This document shows, piece after piece, positions 38,786 to 47,641 of a DNA stretch of 64,000 nt. The stretch's first letter is position 1, and every line of letters begins with the position of its first letter. The notes beneath the pieces were generated by a model. That model had not been told where the DNA came from, ran no database searches, and saw nothing but the letters and a program-made list of their open reading frames with translations. Origin of the DNA: Torulaspora globosa (lineage: Eukaryota > Ascomycota > Saccharomycetes > Saccharomycetales > Saccharomycetaceae). The stretch covers positions 434,001-498,000 of the forward strand of contig NC_050727.1 of NCBI RefSeq assembly GCF_014133895.1, in the 5' to 3' direction. The position numbers and the translations under genes are program-made.

Positions 38786-39803
38786 TCATCTTTCATCGAT
38801 CATCCTCTGTAATTTACCAAATATTCGGTCGCGATACGCTATCATGGCGTCCTCATCGGAGTCTTGGTCATTCTGAAACATCTCTGGATCACCAACCTTG
38901 TCGTCGCTGTCAGTCTCACCTTCATCGGCATCGAGGTCTACGAAATTCATCGCATTAAGGGACGATAATATGTTGTTGCTATCACCAAGACGGGCGAACA
39001 GATCATCATAGGGTTCAGTTTGGTTCCCCGCTAATTTTTCTGCAATTGCTATCTCTTCGCCCTCACTACCGAAGAGGATAGATCGATCGTCGTCCTCGTC
39101 CTCGGGATAGTCGTTTCGATAGTAATTTTCCTCATTGGAGTCCTCATCATCCGATAAGGGCTTCTCGGCCAAGTCGTCGTCTTCTTCAGGGACTAAATCC
39201 ATATCCGCGTAGACAATCTTGACGAATCCGACGTCACTGGCTTCTTTATAGGCGTCGAATTCTTTATCCGGCACGCTCTCGAGGTGATAGATATCATACA
39301 CGTAATCGGTACTCGGGATGGTCAGCACTTCGGCAGCTGTGCCCGTAAAATGCTTTCTGCTTGGTTTTCTCTTTCTGCCCAGCCCGATTTCAATCGATGT
39401 GCCGCTCAATCTCAGATGCTCCTCAATCATTTGGGTGATTTCAGGAGCCAGTTGAGCTTCAGGTTCGCCGTGGTCGAGATCATCGGCAGAAGGTCTTCGG
39501 CGCTTGCCTCGTCGTTCCAACACAAAATGGCGATGACCATCGCCGGCCAACTTCAACAGTGGTGTTGTTCCCTCGTTGGCGGACTCGTAAGCTTGCTCAT
39601 TAACGGTTTTGGTGAGCTGGAATAAAAACTTACCCTTCTTGACCCTTCTCCCCTCGTCAATCACTGATCATAACGAATGTGTCATAGTTAGTATCGGGCC
39701 TTTGTATCGGGTTCCGGCTTGATGAGCTCTACATACGTAGCTTTTGAACCGCATCCTCGTCTCTCCTTCGTTTCACTCTGATATAGTCGGGGGCTTCATT
39801 CAT
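38786..39803 (-). CDS. IWR1: Iwr1, RNA polymerase II import factor (spliced, join 38786..39663 with 39737..39803)
   Basis: Adaptor that brings assembled RNA polymerase II into the nucleus with importin-alpha. Two exons: exon 1 at 39803-39737 (67 bases) encodes MNEAPDYIRVKRRRDEDAVQKL and one base of the next codon. A 73-base intron follows, and exon 2 runs from 39663 to 38786. The junction rebuilds CTG (Leu), giving QKLLIDEGRRVKKGKFLFQL. The product is 314 aa against 353 in S. cerevisiae, whose IWR1 also has an intron. DYIRVKRRR is the conserved N-terminal basic motif (importin-binding bipartite signal). The C-terminal half is acidic, with the Iwr1 motif VKIVYADMDLVPEE-like segment. Exon 2 alone would start only at GTG. 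Confidence 0.93.
39664..39736 (-). other. Spliceosomal intron of IWR1
   Basis: On the coding strand it starts GTATGT (39736-39731), has the canonical branch point TACTAAC (39693-39687), and ends CAG at 39664. Its length is 73 bases. All three signals are canonical for budding yeast. Confidence 0.93.
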
Positions 39804-40085
39804 CCTAAATATCCCAAGAGCGTCTGGAAAGGAATAACTATTTGCTCTATCCAGGAGTTGGCCTTTCCACTAACCGTTGACCTGCTATAAGCTTATTGAT
39901 CACAGTTACCCGGACCAAGGCCATTGTATGATGTACTGCAATTCTATCAATGCTATTTCCCAAAAGTTCCATTATTCAACTTCAAGGCTATCAAACATCT
40001 CTTTCGTCGCGTTCGTGATCTTTATTGTTGATGCTTTCCTTTCAACTCTGTTCCTTGGTCGTAAGATGAGTAGGTTATAATGTTA

Positions 40086-40105
40086 TTTACTGGCGCGTCA
40101 GTAAA
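40086..40105. promoter_or_regulatory. Hyphenated palindrome TTTACTG-N6-CAGTAAA
   Basis: Seven-base inverted arms TTTACTG and CAGTAAA are separated by GCGCGT. It lies 109 bases upstream of the YDL114W-type ATG. A dimeric regulator could bind; none is identified. Confidence 0.45.
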
Positions 40106-40179
40106 AAAAAATATGAATTTGTGTCGCTACGCCAAAATCAAAATAATTCTGACGATAGTTGGCTTTAAAGTCCCATCGA

Positions 40180-40193
40180 GACCTTTAAAGGTC
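40180..40193. promoter_or_regulatory. Perfect 14-base palindrome GACCTTTAAAGGTC
   Basis: A self-complementary element 20 bases before the ATG at 40214. Its core CTTTAAAG is repeated exactly 20 bases upstream at 40163-40170. Confidence 0.5.
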
Positions 40194-40213
40194 ATAAAAA
40201 TTTCATTTAAATA

Positions 40214-41155
40214 ATGAATCTCTTTCATCAAGAGCAGACAGAATGGCTTCGCTTTCGAATGGGTCATTTTAACATGGATTTTAGTGATCTGACTTTTCGC
40301 AATAGCTCACAGCGACCAAGCTTTCATAAAAATACGGTCGCACTTGTCACCGGTGGATCACGAGGATTAGGGCTAGAGCTGGTGCTTCGGTTGGCAAGCT
40401 GTGGTATCAAGGTTATCAACGTTGACGTGATGTCACCGACCCATAAACTCCGGGAGGCTGACAATGTCTACTTTTACCGCTGTGATATCACTGATCATGA
40501 CGAGGTGAAAGCGTTGCATGAGAAAATAAGCAGTGAGCATGGGCCTGTAACAATACTGCTTAACAATGCAGGAATAACCAGAATTAATACGGTAGACATA
40601 ATAACTCATGAAGAGATCAAAGCAGTTATAGCGGTCAACCTCATTGGAGCATATATCATGATAAATACTTTCCTGCCAGATATGATTGCAGAAAAGCATG
40701 GCTTCATTGTCAACATAGCGTCAGTTTTGGGAGAAATCGCTCCGGCCAGATTAACATCCTATGCAGCTTCGAAAGGTGGTTTGATTGCTATTCACAATTC
40801 GCTAGCTAGACAGCTATGCAGGCATAGCAAAGGCTCGCGATCGATCAAGATGCTCCTGGTATGTCCTGGCAAAATTAACACATCCATGTTTGCGAGGGTA
40901 AAGACGCCATCCAAAATCTTAGCCCCTGACATCGACCCGGGCAAATTGGCGGACCGCATTGTGACTGCTATCCGTTGCAACAACATAACCACTTTGAGGT
41001 ATCCATACTACGTTAATATTGTGCCCTTCTTTAAGCAGCTCAGTTGGCCATACATGCGCCTTCTCAAAAAATGCAGTGGAATAGATAAAGCGACCGCTGT
41101 TTCTTACTCATATGGTGACGTTTCCCCCCATGGTCACAAATATAATTGTACGTAA
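40214..41155 (+). CDS. Short-chain dehydrogenase/reductase (YDL114W type)
   Basis: NAD(P)-dependent oxidoreductase of the classical SDR family; the substrate is unknown, as for S. cerevisiae YDL114W, which it matches in place and sequence. It is 313 aa. The nucleotide-binding motif TGGSRGLG is at about 46-53, the NNAG motif (LLNNAGI) near 118, the catalytic Ser lies in NIASVLGE, and YAASK is the Tyr-x3-Lys near 180. NVDVMS after strand 2 carries an acidic residue often linked to NAD preference. The N-terminal 40 residues and a C-terminal hydrophobic segment (YYVNIVPFFKQLSWPY) suggest possible membrane contact. It converges on ATG20. Confidence 0.9.
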   Translation: MNLFHQEQTEWLRFRMGHFNMDFSDLTFRNSSQRPSFHKNTVALVTGGSRGLGLELVLRLASCGIKVINVDVMSPTHKLREADNVYFYRCDITDHDEVKALHEKISSEHGPVTILLNNAGITRINTVDIITHEEIKAVIAVNLIGAYIMINTFLPDMIAEKHGFIVNIASVLGEIAPARLTSYAASKGGLIAIHNSLARQLCRHSKGSRSIKMLLVCPGKINTSMFARVKTPSKILAPDIDPGKLADRIVTAIRCNNITTLRYPYYVNIVPFFKQLSWPYMRLLKKCSGIDKATAVSYSYGDVSPHGHKYNCT

Positions 41156-41221
41156 TCCCGTTAGTATAAATGGCTTGTCCGGCGAGAGGCTATAATCCCA
41201 TTTACTATGCGATACCCAAGC

Positions 41222-43096
41222 CTAACTTTGGGTCGATTTAATGTCCTGCCATATTTTGAGATTGCTCTGTGCGTATTCTCTCAGATATTTGGCGTAATTC
41301 TTAAGTATTTCAGCCAGTTCTTTCTCGCGCTGACTCGAGAACTCTTTCAACTTTGTATCTTTGATTACTGTGGAGATAACCTCAACATCATTCTCAGAGA
41401 CTTCGAGGGACTCCTTCAATTGTTGGATTTCAGCTTTCAGAGTTGGGATACTAGTGTTTAGATCTGGATCTTGGTAATTCACCGATTCTTTCACCATGCT
41501 GGCCAATTTATTGAATTTATTTAGGAGCTTCCCACTATAAGTCTTGGGTTGAGGATGCTCCAAATTGATCTTGTTACTTTTGCTCATCTCCCGGTCAACA
41601 TCAGAGTCGACCTTTTTCATCTCTTTCTCATGCTCTTCCAGTTTTTCAAGTTGATTCCTCTTGCTCGCTAAATATTTTCTTATCATCTCAAGTTGCATTC
41701 GCTTTAATTTGCGGAACTTTATCAGATCTCTCGCAGAGCCTGCCATTCGAACGCACTCACTGAGTGGCTCATCTATATTGTAATAAAACTTTCCGACAGT
41801 GCTCTCTAACTCGCTTGCTGATTCATCGAAGGCGTTACTTATGTGGGAAAACTCCTCAGCAAGCTCTGCACCGCGGCTTTGAGTGGCTGCGAACTGAGCA
41901 TACGCCTCACTCAATTCCTTCATGTAATGCTTCATATCATACATATTTCTTGTAATTCTTCTGCTGTACTTGTAAATCCCATTACTGAGAATGTTTTCAT
42001 ATCTTTTGTAATCTTTTTCGATGGCCTGGAAGCTGTCCTTGACTTCTAACCCACGAGAAGAGTTGTCTTTATGCAACAAAGATTGAGACGTTAGATGCGG
42101 GATTGGTAAGGATGCGTGTATTCTTGTGGTGGCTGTCGGGTCCAGTGGATTGCACTGCAAAACACTTCTGGGAAGTGAGGAAAACGTCGCAGAACTGGTT
42201 ATGAAATCACTCCAGTTAGTATTATTCGGGTCGAGAAAATCGCTAATGATGGTAGTCTTTGTAACCTCTGAATCCAGCAGAAGTTTGTTGAGAAATCCCG
42301 TCAACATCCTGATTCTGTGTCGTATTAGTCTCTCATCGCTATTGTTCACCGATCCATTGATAACGGAAAGAGAGAGATCCACCGACCTCGTCCCGTCTGA
42401 AGGCAGAAGATAACTGGGCTTCGAGGCCGCGATCGCTTTCCCATACGTCTTTATACTTTGCTTCTCTGGTATTGGCGGGATCAAACTCATAGGAAAGAGC
42501 TTCACCAGGATATTCCTCAGACTCTCAAAATCGCTGTATCGCCTTCGCACCAGCGCATCCTTGTACCTGATTGTGTAAGCAATATATGTTCTACCCTGAC
42601 CTTCTGACAGCTTGTTGGCCTCCAATATCTGCACCTTGCTGTTTGAACCCGAACTCTCTCTGCCAGGATTCAAATCCTTAGGCAGCTCGAATTTCCCGTT
42701 CAAACTGCTAGATTCGCCACTGTCGCGACGCTCCTTCGCTTCCGCCGTCTTTGACGGCAAGATATCGTCCATATCATCCTGATAAACCTCGTTTGGGTTC
42801 AGCAGTGGCTTTATTCTTGATCTACTCACCTGTTTCGCATCTCTATTCTCTAAATCACGCTCATCGTCCTGCAACTGCATAAAAGGGTTGTCTTTCTCCG
42901 TTATGGCGGTATGAATCATTGACGGATCCACACTAGATCCTCTAGCATCGTCCTCCTCACTATCAGAGCCATTTCTCTTACCATCCTCCTCTTGCCATTG
43001 TCCCTTTTCCTCGCCACTCTGCTGCGCTTCGACCGCCGTTTCAACGGCCTCTTTACTGAGCGATTGGCTCGATTCCGCAGTCTCTGAATTGCCCAT
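41222..43096 (-). CDS. ATG20: Sorting nexin Atg20/Snx42
   Basis: PX-BAR sorting nexin that works with Snx4 in endosome-to-Golgi recycling and in the Cvt and selective autophagy pathways. The ATG at 43096 is chosen over an upstream TTG, giving 624 aa against 640 in S. cerevisiae, starting MGNSETAESSQSL. A charged, disordered N-terminal region of about 150 residues precedes the PX domain (about 155-290), which shows RRYSDFESLR, the phosphoinositide-binding Arg/Tyr motif, and PPIPEKQ. The rest is a BAR coiled coil (about 355-624), including KRYENILSNGIYKYSRRITRN-like text. Divergent from TRM3, as YDL113C/YDL112W. Confidence 0.94.
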   Translation of the reverse strand: MGNSETAESSQSLSKEAVETAVEAQQSGEEKGQWQEEDGKRNGSDSEEDDARGSSVDPSMIHTAITEKDNPFMQLQDDERDLENRDAKQVSRSRIKPLLNPNEVYQDDMDDILPSKTAEAKERRDSGESSSLNGKFELPKDLNPGRESSGSNSKVQILEANKLSEGQGRTYIAYTIRYKDALVRRRYSDFESLRNILVKLFPMSLIPPIPEKQSIKTYGKAIAASKPSYLLPSDGTRSVDLSLSVINGSVNNSDERLIRHRIRMLTGFLNKLLLDSEVTKTTIISDFLDPNNTNWSDFITSSATFSSLPRSVLQCNPLDPTATTRIHASLPIPHLTSQSLLHKDNSSRGLEVKDSFQAIEKDYKRYENILSNGIYKYSRRITRNMYDMKHYMKELSEAYAQFAATQSRGAELAEEFSHISNAFDESASELESTVGKFYYNIDEPLSECVRMAGSARDLIKFRKLKRMQLEMIRKYLASKRNQLEKLEEHEKEMKKVDSDVDREMSKSNKINLEHPQPKTYSGKLLNKFNKLASMVKESVNYQDPDLNTSIPTLKAEIQQLKESLEVSENDVEVISTVIKDTKLKEFSSQREKELAEILKNYAKYLREYAQSNLKIWQDIKSTQS

Positions 43097-43248
43097 CTCA
43101 GCTGTCAAGGTGTAGTAGTCCAACAATCTGATATACTAGAACCTACCGGCGAACTCACCAGGCTCTCAGCTCTAGCTGGCCTCTTCTTATAGCTCACGAT
43201 GACTATGGTCAAGGGGTTTCTATAAGCTCAAGGCCTTTTAAGCTGTGA

Positions 43249-43256
43249 TCACGTGA
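43249..43256. promoter_or_regulatory. E-box TCACGTGA between ATG20 and TRM3
   Basis: A perfect 8-base palindrome containing CACGTG, the core bound by Cbf1 or Pho4 in yeasts. It is 153 bases from ATG20 and 129 from TRM3, so either gene could be served. Confidence 0.5.
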
Positions 43257-43302
43257 CCCGTGAAAATTTCACTCTAAGAATCTCAAAAGTTGAGCCCATC
43301 GC

Positions 43303-43312
43303 AGCTCATCGC
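43303..43312 (-). promoter_or_regulatory. PAC box upstream of TRM3
   Basis: AGCTCATCGC on the plus strand is an exact PAC complement, 73 bases before the TRM3 ATG. A one-mismatch copy (AGCCCATCGC) just upstream ends at 43302, and an RRPE-like TGAAAATTTC is at 43261-43270. PAC plus RRPE is the ribosome-biogenesis regulon signature. Confidence 0.6.
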
Positions 43313-43384
43313 CGATGAAGATGCTCTCTGGCAAGGCCATTGAGCTTCGAATAGCGGCTGTTGTGGGTCCTGCTGTGTGTGGCA

Positions 43385-46300
43385 ATGTCTTGCGGTGGAC
43401 TGGTATCCAAATACCTACCGGTCGAGGCTCAGATCTCTCTTTTATCGGAGTTGGTGCTGAAGCGAAGCTTCGATGAAGTGGTTGGGTTAGTAGAAGCGAC
43501 GCAATTGAGTTCTGATAATCTCGAGGAGATCGAAAAGCAGATTTTAGAGGTTTTGAAAGACGATCTGGCGACGTTGTCCGTGGAGGGAAGGGATGCTTCA
43601 ACGCCGGATAGAGAATTACGTTTTTTGGCACAACTCATTGGCAAGATGAGCTCATTACGAAAACTTTTCGAGTCCTGGATTGGTAGTGTTATGATTGCAT
43701 ATGCTTACGAATACAGAGCGAGGCTTTTTCCGGACGAAGCTCACCAGGAACTTTTGTTTGGATTTCTTGGCGCTAAGCAATCAGACGATCTAGAGGCGAG
43801 TGCACCCCAGAGCAGCTTTGATATTATCCTGCTGTTAGAGTTCTTGGAATCAGCTTGCTTGTTTTCGGATTCGACAGTTGGGGTCTGCGACTTCGAACTT
43901 GATGCCATTTTGATAGGCTTGATGGGCTGCAATGATGAGGTTGTGTCCTCCAAGAGCTCGAATCTGATGAGATGGCGTATAAACGTTATTGCTGAGAAAT
44001 GCTCTGCTGACACAAAGTTTGATCATTTTTGCTGGTCGCTTGTCCAGCAGATGCTGGCGAGCGACTCTACTTGCTCCTGGAAACAGGCAAATGGACATGC
44101 ATTTCTGTTGCGCTTTCTCACGGTCTCGGGGTTCACAGCAGGTTTGGAAGCGTTTGTACAAACGGATGAATATTGGACTGCTGTACAGGCTGCGTTGAAC
44201 GAAAGCATCCAGGAATCTCGTAAGATTGGGCTTTCAATCCTCAGGTTAACGATTAAAAAAATTCCAGACACCATGAGGCCATTCTCCACGCACCTATTTA
44301 GATGGAATTCATTGAATTCAGGCCTCGTGAAATCGTGGCAGGCGTTTACAACACTTTATGAGATCGTCAGTCTGGATACGGCTCTCAATCAAATAGAGGC
44401 GGCAAGTGAAGATATTTTGAACCTTTTCAAAGATCCGAATATACATTCTACATGGGGCTTACTGCTCTTTTCAACAGGACTTAGAGCCTCGATGGAAAGC
44501 GTGCGAAAGTATATGGTCGCCTTGCTGCTCAGAATAGAAGTCAAGTCGGTATTTGCAAAGGACTTGCGGAACTTGCGGAATATATTCCTGCCTTCAACTA
44601 TGGAGGCCCATTTCTTCAACACGGACGGGAAGTCATGTCGTTACGGCGAGCGTCTAACACAGTTTATTTCTGAAGTGCTGCATGAATCAGGAGAAGACGC
44701 CTCTTTAGTGATCGAGACTATCTTGAGGACATTAGTAGATCAGGGTGGCTCCTTTGATCCCGCAAGGATATACATGTCGCTTGGGATCCTGGATTACTTG
44801 GAACAGGGAAAGCAGAAACCTCTCACATCGGCCCATCTTGATCTGATCACCAAGTTGTGTGAATTTGAAAATGAGGACGCTGTTTTTGAAACCACTATAC
44901 AGACCATTTTCTTAAAATACCTTCTCCATATCTCTCCCTCGGTATCGCCTGTGGAATGGACCAAATGTGTTGTATCGCACATCAAGCGCAAGCAAGGTAA
45001 TTATGAATATATTTCTCCGTTGTTGGGCTCATTCAAGGCCTTCACCTCTAGCCAATTTACGTTAAATGTTGCAAGGAAGGAACTGGAGCCCCTTATTGGG
45101 GAAGATCCAACCACTGATCTTCTTGCATTGGTGTTGTTTGACTTCAAAGAAGTTCCTGTGACTCAAGAGTTATTAATAGAGATAGCTATATCGCAAGAAA
45201 ACGTACCAGAGTTGTCCGGAAATGCTCAGAGTTGTCTACTTTCTTTGGCTGCTGCTCGTGATGTTGATTCCCATTTATACCGCTCTTCAGAACTGTTACT
45301 CGAGTACCCAGGGCTAGACTTCAGCACCCTGAAGATTGTTAAACTATCTCCTTTATTTGACTCACTCATAATGAACTTCACTGGCGACAAATTCAAGTTT
45401 TTTGTTGCTATTTACAAGAAGTTCGCCAACAACTGCAGCGACTCATTCACACTCAGCTGGCCCTTGCTGGTTAATCTTTATCAAACCATTAAGGCTAACA
45501 ACAGCGACCCCAAAACAACCAGTTTCAAGATGAAAGACGAGATTTACGGTACTTTTTTCGAGCTGCTGTATTTCTTTCTAGTGTCTAGTCCTACAAAAGT
45601 TGCCGTAAAGCCAACAGAACTCATTGATCTGTTGCACGAAAATATCAACAAAGATAATGGCAATTTTGAGGGAAACAAAGCTGTAGCCAAGCTGTGTGCT
45701 CATATTCTAGGAAATTGTAAGCCACAACACGAAGATGAAGAAGATTGGTCTAATGTTTTACGTATTTTTGAAATGCTAACCACGATTTGGGACAATTTTA
45801 GTTGCGAAAGACTTGTACTGAAGCAAAAAAGCCTGCATCTGGCTACTATCAATGGCTTGTTTCATCCCACAATCTTGTTATATGCTTCTTCGAGATCGGA
45901 AAATGGAAGAAATCTTTCAAAGAGAGTACATTTATATGGCAAGAGAATTATCGAACAGGCCTATAATCGAAGAAGCATCTTGCCACTTATCAGTGAAAAT
46001 ATTCTCTCTTTTGTGGAAAAGCATGGGGATAAACTAGGAAATGCAGATCAGGACTACGGGTGGCTGATTGACAGTATGACAGGCATATTCACCTGTGAGC
46101 AAACCAGCGTTAATATATTTCGATTGAAAACAGTGATTGCAGACCTTTTTGAATGCAAGCTGTCTAAAAATAATGGGCTCTATGAACGCATATACGGAGT
46201 AGAAGAAGTTGCGGCTAAGATCAGAATCATTGCCAGTCTATTGAAGGCACCACAGCAATTCAAGGACTGTTTTATTTCATATACTTTCCACAGCACCAAC

Positions 46301-47632
46301 TTACTATCTGCTAAGAAAAGAACAGACGGTGCTGAAGAGATTCAGAGATTGCTCAAATGGCAATTGATTTTGTTGTGTCTCAAAGATTCGAATAGGAGAG
46401 ATCTGATAAGCAGCATACCCGAGCTTATATTGAACAACATCTTGGATGAAATTTCTCCCATTATTAGAATTTACATGGAATGGACTATTGCCCTGCTATT
46501 ATCTGATGCCAATCAAAATATAGAGGAGTTTACATCAAAACTATTTCCTTTGATGGATGACCACTCTAGACCGATAGTGGTTGTGAGTGCGCAGCGTATT
46601 CTATTTCTTATCCTAAAAGCGCTGGCTTTCAATAAGTCTCAGACATTTGAAAATTTACTGTCCAAGTTCACTAGTGTGCTAATCCCAAATGCTACGTCCA
46701 GCAAGCCACTCGTAAGACATTTCTCGAATTCCTTAATGTTGCTATTCTGGCCATCGTTTCAAGAATTTGTAAAAGATCCAACTTTCAGGCTCACAATCAA
46801 AGGACTCTATGATAAAGCTGTTGCAACAAAAATGAGCGGTAAATATAGGGCAGGAGATGCTAACGTTTGGGATATCAATGCTGATCTTACTTTGACTGGA
46901 ATTTTTGGTGGTGTTTTGAAGAAAACAATTGACCATCAGTTACCGTACATTTCCAAAGGTACGTTTATCAAATTTCTGCCGTCTCAGGTTTCCCTTGCAG
47001 TGGGTCTGGACGATACTTCCTTGTGGCTATCGAAAAGAAGTACGAAAGAAAGCGAGACCGAAGTACAACAGTCCCTTTCCAACGGCCTCTCGCAGCTTCA
47101 GACTAAAAGTGGTGCTTGGGAAGCTTTGATGACGATTGAAACTGATGGTCAAAATAAAGCAGTTAAAAGATCAGATCTAATAGTAATATCTTCGCTGGTT
47201 GACAAGCCGCCCAATTTAGGAGGTATTTGCAGATTGTGTGATGTGTTGGGGGTTGGCTTATTGACAGTTCACGACATCAGAGTTAAAAATCATCCGCAAT
47301 TCAAGAACGTCGCCGTTACTGCAGATAAATGGATGCCCATGGCTGAAGTACCAGTTCAAGAAATCTCCAATTTCATGCGTGAGAAGAAGAGAGAGGGCTA
47401 TGTCTTGATTGGCTTGGAACAAACGGACAAATCCGTCAAGCTCGACACACGATACAAGTTCCCACGAAAGTCGCTGATATTGCTGGGCACCGAGGCGCAC
47501 GGCATACCTGGAGAGCTACTGAACCAGTTGGATCTATGTGTGGAAATTCAACAGTTTGGTGTTATCAGGTCGATGAACATTCAAACCGCCACAGCTGTCA
47601 TCGTTCACTCGTACACGATTCAACATATGTAA
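43385..47632 (+). CDS. TRM3: tRNA (guanosine-2'-O) methyltransferase Trm3
   Basis: SpoU-family enzyme that makes 2'-O-methylguanosine at position 18 of tRNA D-loops. The ATG at 43385 is used (frame open from a TTG at 43361), giving 1415 aa against 1436 in S. cerevisiae. The first about 1200 residues are a helical-repeat region of no catalytic signature. The SpoU domain occupies about 1260-1415: NLGGICRLCDVLGVG, then LLGTEAHGIPGELL, and the knotted SAM-binding end IRSMNIQTATAVIVHSY, all in good shape. It converges on RRP42 with only 9 bases between stops. PAC and RRPE-like sites lie upstream. Confidence 0.95.
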   Translation: MSCGGLVSKYLPVEAQISLLSELVLKRSFDEVVGLVEATQLSSDNLEEIEKQILEVLKDDLATLSVEGRDASTPDRELRFLAQLIGKMSSLRKLFESWIGSVMIAYAYEYRARLFPDEAHQELLFGFLGAKQSDDLEASAPQSSFDIILLLEFLESACLFSDSTVGVCDFELDAILIGLMGCNDEVVSSKSSNLMRWRINVIAEKCSADTKFDHFCWSLVQQMLASDSTCSWKQANGHAFLLRFLTVSGFTAGLEAFVQTDEYWTAVQAALNESIQESRKIGLSILRLTIKKIPDTMRPFSTHLFRWNSLNSGLVKSWQAFTTLYEIVSLDTALNQIEAASEDILNLFKDPNIHSTWGLLLFSTGLRASMESVRKYMVALLLRIEVKSVFAKDLRNLRNIFLPSTMEAHFFNTDGKSCRYGERLTQFISEVLHESGEDASLVIETILRTLVDQGGSFDPARIYMSLGILDYLEQGKQKPLTSAHLDLITKLCEFENEDAVFETTIQTIFLKYLLHISPSVSPVEWTKCVVSHIKRKQGNYEYISPLLGSFKAFTSSQFTLNVARKELEPLIGEDPTTDLLALVLFDFKEVPVTQELLIEIAISQENVPELSGNAQSCLLSLAAARDVDSHLYRSSELLLEYPGLDFSTLKIVKLSPLFDSLIMNFTGDKFKFFVAIYKKFANNCSDSFTLSWPLLVNLYQTIKANNSDPKTTSFKMKDEIYGTFFELLYFFLVSSPTKVAVKPTELIDLLHENINKDNGNFEGNKAVAKLCAHILGNCKPQHEDEEDWSNVLRIFEMLTTIWDNFSCERLVLKQKSLHLATINGLFHPTILLYASSRSENGRNLSKRVHLYGKRIIEQAYNRRSILPLISENILSFVEKHGDKLGNADQDYGWLIDSMTGIFTCEQTSVNIFRLKTVIADLFECKLSKNNGLYERIYGVEEVAAKIRIIASLLKAPQQFKDCFISYTFHSTNLLSAKKRTDGAEEIQRLLKWQLILLCLKDSNRRDLISSIPELILNNILDEISPIIRIYMEWTIALLLSDANQNIEEFTSKLFPLMDDHSRPIVVVSAQRILFLILKALAFNKSQTFENLLSKFTSVLIPNATSSKPLVRHFSNSLMLLFWPSFQEFVKDPTFRLTIKGLYDKAVATKMSGKYRAGDANVWDINADLTLTGIFGGVLKKTIDHQLPYISKGTFIKFLPSQVSLAVGLDDTSLWLSKRSTKESETEVQQSLSNGLSQLQTKSGAWEALMTIETDGQNKAVKRSDLIVISSLVDKPPNLGGICRLCDVLGVGLLTVHDIRVKNHPQFKNVAVTADKWMPMAEVPVQEISNFMREKKREGYVLIGLEQTDKSVKLDTRYKFPRKSLILLGTEAHGIPGELLNQLDLCVEIQQFGVIRSMNIQTATAVIVHSYTIQHM

Positions 47633-47641
47633 CATACCATT

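Larger units (their letters stand above)
39804..40213. other. Divergent intergenic region IWR1-YDL114W homologue
   Basis: 410 bases. It carries a hyphenated palindrome at 40086-40105 and two CTTTAAAG palindromes at 40163-40170 and 40183-40190. A stretch of A residues follows at 40103-40111. Short ATG frames here have no recognised product. Confidence 0.6.

Noticed and set aside
39664..39664. GTG start for IWR1 exon 2
   Set aside because: Yeast nuclear genes start at ATG; a complete intron and upstream exon explain the frame.
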